DNA from: Streptomyces cinnabarinus
GTDB lineage: Bacteria; Actinomycetota; Actinomycetes; Streptomycetales; Streptomycetaceae
NCBI RefSeq assembly: GCF_027270315.1
Contig: NZ_CP114413.1
Location: 2,790,001 to 2,854,000, forward strand
DNA length: 64,000 bases
Direction: 5' to 3'
Numbering within the stretch: position 1 is the first letter of the stretch; every line of letters starts with the position of its first letter. Shown here in pieces: positions 52,901-61,060 of the stretch. The notes beneath the pieces were generated by a model. It searched no databases. It was not told the DNA's origin and saw nothing but the letters and a program-made list of their open reading frames with translations. A program made the translations under genes and the position numbers.

Positions 52901-53805
52901 CCGAGCACAAGTGGGACGGCTCCACGGACGGGGCCGGCCCCTCCGACGCCGGTCTGTCCAGGAAGCTGCCAGTCTGGTTCATCTTCAACCCGGAGAGCGA
53001 GTACGAGCCGGTCGAGGGCAAGGACGACGAGATCGACGGCGGCGACGGCCGCTCGCCCGGCATCGACGTGCGCTGCGACAAGGTCGACTCCTACGGCGTG
53101 CCGGGGTGTGTGCTGACGCAGTACGTGCCCAAGTACCAGATGGACGCCGCCCGTTACCCGGCCGCCGCGGCGCACCTGTGGATGGTGCAGAACAAGTCCG
53201 CGCTCAAGGACCTCGGGACCGTCGAGAAGCCGCTGCACTACCGCCCCGACGCGGACAACGGCCGGGTGAACTCCACCTGGACGAAGAAGAAGATCCGCGC
53301 CCGCGTCTGCGGCTACTACGGCGGCACCCGCACCGACGGGTACGTCCCGACCAAGGGGTTCGTGCCGCACCCGAAGACCTATCTGCACCCGGAGTTCCGC
53401 CCACAGGTCCCCCTGCCCAACCCGGACAAGGTGAACTGTGACGAGGTGCCGTTCGCCTCGACCTACGAGACCGTCGGCCTGCCCGCAAGCGACGGCGGGA
53501 AGAACCCGGCCGGCAAGGCCGGAGGCGGCGAGTGCATCCAGACCGTCTCGGCGAAGGTCGACGACGGCAGTGAACACCTGCTGGATGACACCCGGTACGA
53601 CGCGCCGACGTTCACCGAGAAGTGCGGCCGCTCCTCGATGTCGGGGTACGTCAACCAGGGTGCGATGAACAAGTACGGCAATGAGTTCCTGACGCAGATG
53701 CGGGTCATCGACGGCGACGAGTTCGCCATCGATCCGGGCGTTCTGTGGTTCAAAGGCTGCAACACCGGTGCGGCGACTCTCGTCTGCGAGATGAAGAAGC
53801 CGTAG
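49978..53805 (+). CDS. Large secreted DNRLRE-domain protein with C-terminal NucA/NucB-type nuclease domain
   Basis: 1275 residues. A long signal peptide (twin-Arg absent; hydrophobic LALATALLLTAEIGIAAL, cleavage near VAA-P). Residues 120-330 are beta-rich, and a DNRLRE region follows (STFDTYVQQGETTDLST, SFIHWNTTPIQDALI, WINADVDTLVQNWASA), seen in surface and toxin proteins. Fibronectin-like strands come next. The last 150 residues carry CDEVPFASTYE (about residue 1153), the core of NucA/NucB DNases, and a Cys-rich end (CGRSSMSGY, KGCNTGAATLVCEM). It is probably a secreted DNA-degrading toxin or nutrient nuclease. The gene is monocistronic, ending at a strong hairpin, with a SUKH gene on the other side. 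Confidence 0.82.
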   Translation: MHFRTGVHFRRTGRTKQLALATALLLTAEIGIAALSGQAAVAAPVPEDTQGAAEATQPSEADVLKGDMPWAAAHAKGSKAWAVLEAEKTGKKVVVTDETTPDSLTVANPDGTLTTKMTPGPERVWRGGKWRTVDANLTKAADGSVKAKQHPKGLRLAGKGGTVPGSLASAKKAAARDLVTLGSGDESVTLQWKGGLPEPRLDGTTARYADAVPGADLIVEATRTGFEQFVEIQERPGGAYSYTLPVQAKGLKAKAKKDGSVAFTDARTGAVRATMPAPVMWDATVDKTSGEHTRRSRVGMKVVDKGSGRVDLVVTPSSDFLGDPKTQYPVTVDPSTSALASTFDTYVQQGETTDLSTDTELDFGNPGTTNADGTPRTARSFIHWNTTPIQDALIVDTNLALWNFHSGNTDCANQSWTIWDTTAAGTSSRWTSQPTWNQQYHSSTQTRGNPDCTGSQPDGWINADVDTLVQNWASAKVTRGYMGLRAATDDTRAWKRVNSGNNTANQPKLSVTYNYRPSDGTNRQAGGPFRSYAGVWAVNSTTPTLRDTFTDADGDTVNGTFQVYDAATNTPITTPTGEGLLVSDFVASGKPASVTVPAGQLKDGKTYKFRTNAYDGTHYNLNWSPWTQFVVDTTAPAEPTQIVSATYPENWGGGGAGIAGRFDVTTGDPAPYEVQYRFDPYEDDADTYGWASVRTTTPTASRAAAAVEASYTATPAADGNHVTQTRTVDRAGNVGPIKDYGFTAGNRNYNRAQKIDIKLPQPDLNSDVAAYLNDPQRIADWKQGSASRTLRKGGETVTITMKDKRSLAGTRKAAKELADQKRLRAPSYPDPIVTGSWCQPSLFGEAQKSLITRNEACVFYDLDYSKEYYLHGIPTEKHRARFEIAFQVKTDRHNGTIKTWIQLNPVFNDFPGHDRSVLFGDGNPIAHMDSMCFSSACEGSSGGRDVRNFDFYGDLSWKGGGNGTPVDSHMATGTAEHKWDGSTDGAGPSDAGLSRKLPVWFIFNPESEYEPVEGKDDEIDGGDGRSPGIDVRCDKVDSYGVPGCVLTQYVPKYQMDAARYPAAAAHLWMVQNKSALKDLGTVEKPLHYRPDADNGRVNSTWTKKKIRARVCGYYGGTRTDGYVPTKGFVPHPKTYLHPEFRPQVPLPNPDKVNCDEVPFASTYETVGLPASDGGKNPAGKAGGGECIQTVSAKVDDGSEHLLDDTRYDAPTFTEKCGRSSMSGYVNQGAMNKYGNEFLTQMRVIDGDEFAIDPGVLWFKGCNTGAATLVCEMKKP

Positions 53806-53814
53806 CCGCTCCCC

Positions 53815-53856
53815 CTCTGCCCGGGGATCCGCCGTCCAGGCGGCCCCCGGGCAGAG
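53815..53856. terminator. Bidirectional stem-loop terminator
   Basis: Perfect 12-bp arms (ctctgcccgggg) enclosing an inner five-base-pair hairpin, between the convergent nuclease and SUKH genes. Confidence 0.85.
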
Positions 53857-53863
53857 GCATGGG

Positions 53864-54508
53864 TCAGTGGACGGGGTGCCAGTGCTCCAGCGCGTCGTCC
53901 AGCAGGGGCGCCTCGGGGTCGTCCCAGATGAGGCAGCCCCACACCAGGCCGGGCACGTCCGGGCCCATGGCGTCGGCCGGGCCTTCGGTGAGCGTGCGGT
54001 GAACGGCTTCCAGGTAGGCGGCGATCGACGGGAAGTCGGGCTTGTCGCAGCCCAGGTTGTCCGGCAGCGACCAGCGGCCGACACCGTCCGCGCCCACGTA
54101 GTGCCCGGACTCGGGGCCCGACTCGTCGCCGGTCAGCCACGGCACCACCGCGGCGCCCCACACATCGGCGCGGCCGGTCTCCGGCAGCCGCGGCCTGAGC
54201 GCGCCGACCGGGCCGAGCAGGATGCCGCCCGGCAGGAACGCCCCCGAACCGACCTCGCCCTCTTCCTCGTTGGCCTCGATGTACTGGTGCTCCACACCGC
54301 CGCACAGCCGCCACAGCGCCGCGAGGTCCGCGGGCAGCCCGAACCCGAGCTGCTGTCGAAGCAGGGAGTCGGCCGAGGCGATCTCCTCCTCCGTCGCGGG
54401 CGGCAGGAGCGAGGCGCGCGAGACGGGGGCGTGCTCGGCGAGCCAGTCGGTCATCTTCCGCCAGGCGAAAGCGACGTGCCCGGCCTCGTCGTTGCGTTGA
54501 ACAGACAT
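53864..54508 (-). CDS. SMI1/KNR4 (SUKH) family protein, possible immunity protein
   Basis: 214 residues. The SUKH start LPPATEEEIASADSLLRQQLG followed by LPADLAALWRLCGGVE is characteristic, as is the late VPWLTGDESGPESGHYVG block. SUKH proteins protect cells from polymorphic toxins, many of them nucleases. The neighbouring secreted nuclease makes that role plausible, although the genes converge instead of forming an operon, which is unusual for a toxin/immunity pair. Confidence 0.87.
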   Translation of the reverse strand: MSVQRNDEAGHVAFAWRKMTDWLAEHAPVSRASLLPPATEEEIASADSLLRQQLGFGLPADLAALWRLCGGVEHQYIEANEEEGEVGSGAFLPGGILLGPVGALRPRLPETGRADVWGAAVVPWLTGDESGPESGHYVGADGVGRWSLPDNLGCDKPDFPSIAAYLEAVHRTLTEGPADAMGPDVPGLVWGCLIWDDPEAPLLDDALEHWHPVH

Positions 54509-54633
54509 TCGCCCACCGTAGTCACTGCTGTTCGGTCAGCGGTGATCCTTGGCGCAATGCGGTGATCCTTGGCGCAATTCCGCGGCGGAAGCCTCTTGCG
54601 GTCTTCGGAGCCCGACGTTACTTTGCGCGATAA

Positions 54634-54648
54634 CTGATGGTCCGTCAG
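54634..54648. promoter_or_regulatory. 15-bp palindrome CTGAYRNNNCRTCAG, copy 5
   Basis: ctgatggtccgtcag, 49 bp before the P450 start. Together with flanking bases, aactgatggtccgtcagatc is close to the reverse complement of the copy before the MBL gene. Confidence 0.65.
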
Positions 54649-54697
54649 ATCACTACTCCCAGATCACCGCCCGAGTTGGCCGATGGCTGGAGCCGCC

Positions 54698-55933
54698 ATG
54701 CCCTGTCCAGCGCTTCCCGAGGGGTTCGACTTCACCGACCCCGACCTCCTCCGACACCGCGTCCCCTTCCCGGAGTACGCCGAACTGCGCCGGGCCGAAC
54801 CGGTGCGCTGGATCCCGCAGCCGGGCAACATCGCCGGGTTCCAGGACGAGGGGTACTGGGCCGTCACCCGGCACGCGGACGTCAAGTACGTCTCCACGCA
54901 CCCGGAGCTCTTCTCCTCCTGGGTCAACACCGCGATCATCCGCTTCAACGAGCACATCCAGCGCGACGCGATCGACGCCCAGCGGCTGATCCTGCTGAAC
55001 ATGGACCCGCCCGAGCACACCCGGGTCCGCCAGATCGTGCAGCGGGTCTTCACGCCGCGCGCCATACGGGCGCTGGAGCAGCGGCTGCGCGACCGGGCCC
55101 AGTCGATCGTCACCGAGGCCCGCGCCCACCCCGGGCCCTTCGACTTCGTCACCCAGGTCGCCTGTGAACTGCCCCTCCAGGCCATCGCCGAGCTGATCGG
55201 CATCCCGCAGGACGACCGGGCGAAAATCTTCGACTGGTCCAACAAGATGATCTCCTACGACGATCCGGAGTACGCGATCACCGAGGAGGTCGGCGCGGAG
55301 TCGGCCACCGAGCTGATCGCCTACGCGATGAACATGGCCGCCGACCGCAAGCAGTGCCCGGCGAAGGACATCGTCACCACGCTGGTGACCGCGGAGGACG
55401 AAGGCAGCCTCGGCTCCGACGAGTTCGGCTTCTTCGTGCTGATGCTGGCCGTGGCGGGCAACGAGACCACCCGCAACGCCATCACCCACGGCATGCACGC
55501 CTTCCTCACCCACCCCGACCAGTGGGAGCGGTACAAGAGGGAGCGGCCCGAGACGGCCGCCGAGGAGATCGTCCGCTGGGCGACCCCGGTCAACTCCTTC
55601 CAGCGCACGGCCACTCAGGACACCGAACTCGGCGGCAAGCTCATCAAGAAGGGCGACCGGGTCGGCGTCTTCTACGCGGCCGCCAACCACGACCCCGAGG
55701 TCTTCGAGAACCCGGACACCTTCGACATCACCCGCGACCCCAACCCGCACCTCGGCTTCGGCGGCGGGGGGCCGCACTACTGCCTCGGCAAGTCCCTGGC
55801 CGTACTGGAGATCGACCTCATCTTCAACGCCATCGCCGACGCCATGCCGGGTCTGCGCCTGACCGGCGACCCGGACCGGCTGCGCTCCGCCTGGATCAAC
55901 GGCGTGAAACACCTCCAGGTCAGCCTGGACTGA
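54698..55933 (+). CDS. cyp125: Cytochrome P450, CYP125-like (steroid C26 hydroxylase)
   Basis: 411 residues from ATG 54698, which has GGAG six bases upstream. The heme loop is FGGGGPHYCLGKSLA, the I helix AVAGNETTRNAITHGM and the ExxR motif lies in ETAAEEIVRWATP. The start LPEGFDFTDPDLL, the QRLILLNMDPPEHTRVRQI block and QIACELPLQAIAELIG-type stretch follow mycobacterial CYP125A1 closely as I remember it; that enzyme oxidises the terminal methyl of the cholesterol side chain. Electrons would come from a ferredoxin such as the one at 26.9 kb. Confidence 0.9.
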   Translation: MPCPALPEGFDFTDPDLLRHRVPFPEYAELRRAEPVRWIPQPGNIAGFQDEGYWAVTRHADVKYVSTHPELFSSWVNTAIIRFNEHIQRDAIDAQRLILLNMDPPEHTRVRQIVQRVFTPRAIRALEQRLRDRAQSIVTEARAHPGPFDFVTQVACELPLQAIAELIGIPQDDRAKIFDWSNKMISYDDPEYAITEEVGAESATELIAYAMNMAADRKQCPAKDIVTTLVTAEDEGSLGSDEFGFFVLMLAVAGNETTRNAITHGMHAFLTHPDQWERYKRERPETAAEEIVRWATPVNSFQRTATQDTELGGKLIKKGDRVGVFYAAANHDPEVFENPDTFDITRDPNPHLGFGGGGPHYCLGKSLAVLEIDLIFNAIADAMPGLRLTGDPDRLRSAWINGVKHLQVSLD

Positions 55934-56036
55934 AGACCCGGGGGAGGCAGGAGCACCTCATCCCCCGCCCTGGCCCCTGCCTCCCCCGATACCCGACGCC
56001 CGATGAACGTATCCGCGCGGTACGGCGTCTTCGCTC

Positions 56037-57644
56037 GTGATGCTCCTGCCCGCCGAGCCGACCACCGCCAACTCCGGTGTCCGCACGGCCACCTCGCGGA
56101 ACAGCCGCCTCCGCATCCCCCTGCTCGCCACCCTGCCCCTGCTCCCCCTGTACGCGCTGTGGTGGTTCCTCCTGGCCACCGGCGGCGGCGACCTCGCGGC
56201 CCAGGAGGCCTGGGCGGGCTTCGCGAGCCGGCACGGCGGCTCGGCCTACAACCTGTTCTGGTACGGCGGCATGCACACCGCCAACTACAGCCTGATCTCG
56301 CCGTATCTGATGGCCGGCCTCGGGGTGCGCACGGTCACCGTGGTCTCGGGGCTCGCCGCGTCCTGGCTGGCCGCCGTCCTCCTGATCCGCTCCGGAGTCC
56401 AAAAGCCGCTCGGCCCGGCGCTGTTGGCGTCCCTCGCCCTGTGGTGCAACGTGGCCTCGGGCCGTACCACCTTCGCCCTCGGGGTCGCCCTCGGCCTGGC
56501 CGCCTGTGTGCTCCTGACCCGTGAGCGCCGGATCGCCCTGGCGGTGGCGTACGCGGCGCTGGCGACCATGGCGAGCCCGGTCGCGGGCCTGTTCCTGGTG
56601 GTCGTGGGCGCGGCCCTGCTGGTCGTACGGGACTGGGGGCGGGCGCTCGCCCTGCTCCTCCCCCCGGCCGCCGTGGTCGGGGCGACCATGCTCCTCTTCC
56701 CGTTCACCGGCGAGCAGTTGATGCCCGCGGCCCGCGTCTGGCCGCCCGTCGTGCTCGGGCTCGCCGTCACCGCGCTGGCCCCGCGCACCTGGCGGGTCGC
56801 CCGGTTCAGCGGTGCGGTGTACGCGGCCGGGACGGTCCTGACGTATCTGATCGCCTCGCCCGTCGGCACGAACGTCGAGCGGTTCGCGGAGCTGTTCGCC
56901 CCCGCCGTCCTGCTGGCGGCCCTGCTCGGCGTGCCGGGACTGGCGAGGCTGCGGCGCAATCTCCTCGTCGCCGCCCTCGTCTTCTCGATCGCCTGGGTCG
57001 GCAAGAAGACCGCCGACGATCTGCGGGTCTCCACCGTCGTGCCCGCCTGGGCCGCCGAGACGGACGGGGTGGTACGCGCCCTGGACGGCCTCGGCGCCGA
57101 CCGCACCCGGGTCGAGGTGGTCCCGGCCCGCAACCACCGCGAGGCCGTCGCCCTCGCCCCGCACATCAACATGGCCCGCGGCTGGAACCGCCAGCTCGAC
57201 ATGGAACGCGCCCGCCTCTTCTACGACGGCACCTTCGACGCCGCCGGCTACCGGGCCTGGCTGGACCGCTGGGCGGTCGGCCTGGTGGTCCTGCCGCTCG
57301 GCAAGCCCGACGGGTTCGCCGAGGCGGAGGCGCGGCTGATCAGCGAGGAGCGGCCCGACTGGCTGGAGCCGGTGTGGCAGGACGCGCACTGGCGGATCTT
57401 CCGGGTGCGGGACGCCGTACCGCTGGTGTCGGCGCCCGCGACCGTGGTGCGGGGCTCCGGCGCCGACCTCGTCGTCCACCTCCCGCGCGCGGGCTCGGTG
57501 ACCGTGCGGGTGGCGTACTCGCCGTGGCTGCGCGCGGAAGGCGGCTGTCTGTCCCGGCGGGGCGAGTTCACCCGCCTCACGGTGAACGCGCCCGGCGAGT
57601 ACCGGATCAGCTCGGAGTACGGTCCTTCAGCGGCTCGCTGCTGA
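56037..57644 (+). CDS. Polytopic membrane protein (GT-C-like), unknown function
   Basis: 535 residues from GTG 56037 (ATG 56040 is equal in merit). About ten hydrophobic helices occupy residues 25-330, with a HGGSAYNLFWYGGMHTANY loop in the first outer segment. A soluble C-terminal domain of about 200 residues follows (VPARNHREAVALAPHINMA, RAWLDRWAVGLVVLPLG). Topology resembles polyprenyl-dependent glycosyltransferases, but no DxD or similar motif is certain. It converges on the GT87/PAP2 gene with a 38-bp overlap, which suggests a conserved pairing. Confidence 0.65.
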   Translation: MMLLPAEPTTANSGVRTATSRNSRLRIPLLATLPLLPLYALWWFLLATGGGDLAAQEAWAGFASRHGGSAYNLFWYGGMHTANYSLISPYLMAGLGVRTVTVVSGLAASWLAAVLLIRSGVQKPLGPALLASLALWCNVASGRTTFALGVALGLAACVLLTRERRIALAVAYAALATMASPVAGLFLVVVGAALLVVRDWGRALALLLPPAAVVGATMLLFPFTGEQLMPAARVWPPVVLGLAVTALAPRTWRVARFSGAVYAAGTVLTYLIASPVGTNVERFAELFAPAVLLAALLGVPGLARLRRNLLVAALVFSIAWVGKKTADDLRVSTVVPAWAAETDGVVRALDGLGADRTRVEVVPARNHREAVALAPHINMARGWNRQLDMERARLFYDGTFDAAGYRAWLDRWAVGLVVLPLGKPDGFAEAEARLISEERPDWLEPVWQDAHWRIFRVRDAVPLVSAPATVVRGSGADLVVHLPRAGSVTVRVAYSPWLRAEGGCLSRRGEFTRLTVNAPGEYRISSEYGPSAARC

Positions 57645-59646
57645 CGGCGGTCCGGGTGACCAGCCGGGCCCGCGGGCCCTGGAGCAGGTACGTGAGACCG
57701 AACCCGGCGCCGACGACGGCCGCGCCGCCGACCGCGTCCAGGATCCAGTGGTTTCCGGTGACGACGATCGCGGTGAGCGTGCAGAACGGGTGGAGCAGGC
57801 CGAGGGCCTTCATCCACACCTTCGGCGCCACGATCGCGATGACCAGTCCGCACCACAGGGACCAGCCGAAGTGCAGCGAGGGCATCGCCGCGTACTGGTT
57901 GGTGAGCGCGGTGAGCGTGCCGTAGTCCGGCTTGGAGAAGTCCTGGACGCCGTGCACGGTGTCGATGATCCCGAGGCCCTGCATCAGACGCGGCGGGGCC
58001 AGCGGGTAGAGCCAGAAGCCGAGCAGGGCGAGCAGGGTGGCGAAGCCGAGCGCGGAGCGGGCCCAGCGGTAGTCGACCGGGCGGCGCCAGTACAGCAGGC
58101 CGAGGACGGTCAGCGGGACCACGAAGTGGAAGGACGTGTAGTAGAAATCGAAGAACTCCCGCAGGAACCCGACCTTCACCACGGCGTGGTTGAGGGCGTG
58201 CTCGATGTCGATGTGCAGGAAGCGCTCGAAGTCGAGGATCTGCTGCCCGTGCGCCTCGGCCCGCTCCCGGCCCGCCGAGTTGGAACCGCCGGTCGCGGCC
58301 AGCCGCACCTTGGCGTAGGCGGCGTAGGTGACCCGGATCAGCAGCAGTTCCAGCAGCAGGTTCGGGCGGTCCAGCACCCGGCGCAGGAACGGCACCAGCG
58401 GGACGTGCCGGAAGCGGGTGGGGACGGGATCGGCGTACCGGGTGGGGATCGGCGTCTGGTAGTAGGGCGAGGTGCGCGACAGGAACGGCACGAAGGTGGC
58501 GGCGGCGAGCGCGGCCAGCAGCACCACGTTGTCCCGCAGCGGGTACAGCGCCGACATGTTCGGCAGCATCATCTTCGCCGGGAGGGTCATCACCAGGACG
58601 ACCGCGACCGGCCACAGATACCGGTCGGCGGCCTTCTTGCCGACCCGGCCGACCACCGCGAGCAGCACCCACAGCAGCTGGTGCTGCCAGGCGGTGGGCG
58701 AGGCGACGATCGCCGCGCAGCCGGTGACGGCGACGGCGAGCAGGAGCTGTCCGTCACGGGCGTAGCGCACGGCCCGGTGGATGCCGAGGGCGGCGACGGC
58801 GGCGGCGAGCACGAGGAAGAGCGCGATCTCCAGGGGCCCGCCCAGGCCCAGTCTCAGCAGCGCGCCGTGCAGCGACTGGTTCGCCAGGTCGTCCGCGCGC
58901 CCGCCGAGCCCGGCGCCCGCCATGTGGTGCACCCAGTAGGTGTACGAGTCGTGCGGCATCGCGGCCCAGGCGAGCGCGGTGGCACCGGCGAAGGTGGCGC
59001 CGGTGGCCGCGGCGGCCTGTCTGCGGCCGGTGAACCACAGCAGCGGGGCGAACAGCAGCAGCGTCGGCTGGAGCGCCGCGGCGACGCCGATGAGCAGTCC
59101 GCAGGCCCGCTGGCCGCGCACGGCGAAACAGCCGAGCAGCACCAGCAGGACCGGGATGATGCTGGTCTGGCCGAGCCAGAAGCTGTTGCGGACCGGCAGG
59201 GACAGCATCAGCAGGCTCACCGCGACGGGGGCGGCGAGCAGGGAAGCGCGGCGGCTCACCGGCTGCGGCAGGGCGCGGGCGGCGACCAGGCCGAGGGCGA
59301 CCACCAGGAGCAGGGTGCCGAAGGTCCAGCCCCAGCCGAGCGCCTGCTCGGCGGACTTGGTCAGGGGCTTGAGGACAAGTCCCCCGAAAGGAGTGCCGGT
59401 AAAGAGCGTGGAGTCGTAGAGGGAGCCGTTCACATGGAGGACGCCCTCGGGGCCGACCCAGGTCTCCAGGTCCGTCAGCCGCTCACTGCGGGGGGTGCTC
59501 AGGACGACGGTCACCTGTCGTACGGCGAGGACCGCGGCGATCAGCCACAGCCCGATGCGGGCAGCTCGCAGGCGTGCCCTGGCCGGGCCGACGGCCGTCG
59601 CTCCGAACGCGTCCGCCGCTCGCCCGCTGTGTTCCGCATTCGCCAC
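57607..59646 (-). CDS. Fusion: GT87-type mannosyltransferase + PAP2 phosphatase
   Basis: 679 residues from GTG 59646. The N-terminal half is a DUF2029/GT87 membrane enzyme with GGLVLKPL, NSFWLGQTSIIPVLLVLL and AALQPTLLLFAPL. Family members add mannose from polyprenyl-phosphate to outer-membrane lipids. The C-terminal half is PAP2 with RVTYAAYAKVRLAAT, the MPSLHFGWSLW motif and GNHWILDAVGG, carrying the catalytic histidines. It could pair lipid-linked sugar transfer with dephosphorylation of the polyprenyl carrier. The fusion is known from other actinobacteria. Confidence 0.9.
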   Translation of the reverse strand: MANAEHSGRAADAFGATAVGPARARLRAARIGLWLIAAVLAVRQVTVVLSTPRSERLTDLETWVGPEGVLHVNGSLYDSTLFTGTPFGGLVLKPLTKSAEQALGWGWTFGTLLLVVALGLVAARALPQPVSRRASLLAAPVAVSLLMLSLPVRNSFWLGQTSIIPVLLVLLGCFAVRGQRACGLLIGVAAALQPTLLLFAPLLWFTGRRQAAAATGATFAGATALAWAAMPHDSYTYWVHHMAGAGLGGRADDLANQSLHGALLRLGLGGPLEIALFLVLAAAVAALGIHRAVRYARDGQLLLAVAVTGCAAIVASPTAWQHQLLWVLLAVVGRVGKKAADRYLWPVAVVLVMTLPAKMMLPNMSALYPLRDNVVLLAALAAATFVPFLSRTSPYYQTPIPTRYADPVPTRFRHVPLVPFLRRVLDRPNLLLELLLIRVTYAAYAKVRLAATGGSNSAGRERAEAHGQQILDFERFLHIDIEHALNHAVVKVGFLREFFDFYYTSFHFVVPLTVLGLLYWRRPVDYRWARSALGFATLLALLGFWLYPLAPPRLMQGLGIIDTVHGVQDFSKPDYGTLTALTNQYAAMPSLHFGWSLWCGLVIAIVAPKVWMKALGLLHPFCTLTAIVVTGNHWILDAVGGAAVVGAGFGLTYLLQGPRARLVTRTAVSSEPLKDRTPS

Positions 59647-59921
59647 GCCGCGTCGGCCTCCCGCCCCGTCGGTCTCGCGCGACTTGCGCGAGAGATCCCG
59701 ATACGAACCCTATGGGGCTCGCACCACCCCTGGAAGGGACGCAGGCAACCCCGGATTCACCTGACGTCCGCTCGCCTTTTGTCCGAATGACGTTAGTCCG
59801 GCCCGGCTTCGCCCGCCCGCGCGGGTCGCGAGATGGATCACAATGCGGACCCCCGCCCACGGCCCGGCCCGCGCGCCCGTACCGTCTGAGGCTCGGCAGC
59901 GATCGGCGGGGGGCTTCTGAG

Positions 59922-61013
59922 GTGGGATGGCCGCGGGCGCGGGTCCTTGTCGTGGGGCTGCTTCTCCTCCTCGCGCAGGCCGGGAGCCTGGTGGCGCCCG
60001 CGCACGCGTGCGGCTGCGGGGCGCTGGTGCCCGGTGCCGGGCAGCGGGTGGCGGTGGACCGGGAGGAGTCCGTGGTCCGCTGGGACGGACGGCGCGAGCA
60101 GGTCGTCCTCAGGCTGCGGGTCGCCGGGGACGCGGAGCGGGCCGCGTGGATCATGCCGGTGCCCGGCCGGGCGACCGTACGGCTCGGTGACCCGGCCCTG
60201 TTCGACGCGCTGCACTCCGTCACCGCGCCGGTGCGGCGGCAGCGGTACCACTTCTGGCCGCGGGACGGGGACTGGCCGCTGGTCAGCGGCGGTGACCGGA
60301 GCTCGGGGCCGCCGCCGGGCGGGCCGGCGGGGCGTCCGGTCGGCGTGGTGGGGCGGCAGCGTCTCGGCCCCTTCGACGTGGCCCGGCTGACCGCCACCGA
60401 CCCCGAGGCCCTGGACGGCTGGCTGGAGACCAACGGCTTCACGCTCCCGCCCCGCCTGGCGGGCGCCCTGCGCCCGTACGTGGACCGCCGCTGGGAGTAC
60501 GTGGCCGTACGGCTCGCCCCCGAGGCCACCGGCGACCGTCTCGGCGGCGACCTCGACCCCCTGCACATCGCCTTCGCCGCCACCGAGCCCGTGTACCCGA
60601 TGCGCCTGTCCCGCCTGGCCGGGAACCCGCAGTCACTGGGCCTGTACGTCCTCGCCGCGCACCGGATGGAACCGGCCTCCCGGATCGGCGGCGAACGCCC
60701 TCGGGTGACCTACGCCGGACGGGTGAAGGCGGGCTCCGGTCCGCTGGCCGAGCTGGCCTCCGGGACGCCGTATCTGACCGCCATCGGCCAGGAGTTCCCG
60801 CGCCCGGAGTCGATCTCCGCCGATCATCTGCTGCGCCGGGCCCCGACGGACGACCCCTTCCAGCAGGTGATCCACGAGGACCGGCTGCGCGAGGTGGCCG
60901 GGATCCCGGCCTGGCTGCTCACGGTCACCGGCGCGGCGGTCCTGGGGATCACGGCGGTGTCGGTGTTTCTCGTACGCCGCTCACGGCGACCGGCGGGCGA
61001 CTATATTCCTTAG
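59922..61013 (+). CDS. DUF2330 secreted/membrane protein
   Basis: 363 residues from GTG 59922, with a purine-rich GGGGG stretch nearby; upstream in-frame starts add a Pro/Arg-rich tail. A hydrophobic signal (VLVVGLLLLLAQAGSLVAPAHA) is followed by CGCG, typical of DUF2330. The outer domain has AAWIMPVPGRATVRLGD and WEYVAVRLAPEATGD. A C-terminal transmembrane helix (LLTVTGAAVLGITAVSVFLV) and a basic tail end it. Function unknown. It diverges from the GT87/PAP2 gene across 275 bp with no gene. Confidence 0.82.
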   Translation: MGWPRARVLVVGLLLLLAQAGSLVAPAHACGCGALVPGAGQRVAVDREESVVRWDGRREQVVLRLRVAGDAERAAWIMPVPGRATVRLGDPALFDALHSVTAPVRRQRYHFWPRDGDWPLVSGGDRSSGPPPGGPAGRPVGVVGRQRLGPFDVARLTATDPEALDGWLETNGFTLPPRLAGALRPYVDRRWEYVAVRLAPEATGDRLGGDLDPLHIAFAATEPVYPMRLSRLAGNPQSLGLYVLAAHRMEPASRIGGERPRVTYAGRVKAGSGPLAELASGTPYLTAIGQEFPRPESISADHLLRRAPTDDPFQQVIHEDRLREVAGIPAWLLTVTGAAVLGITAVSVFLVRRSRRPAGDYIP

Positions 61014-61060
61014 CAACGCTACTTAGCCGGTCTAACTAGCCATATGAAAGGCACGACTGC

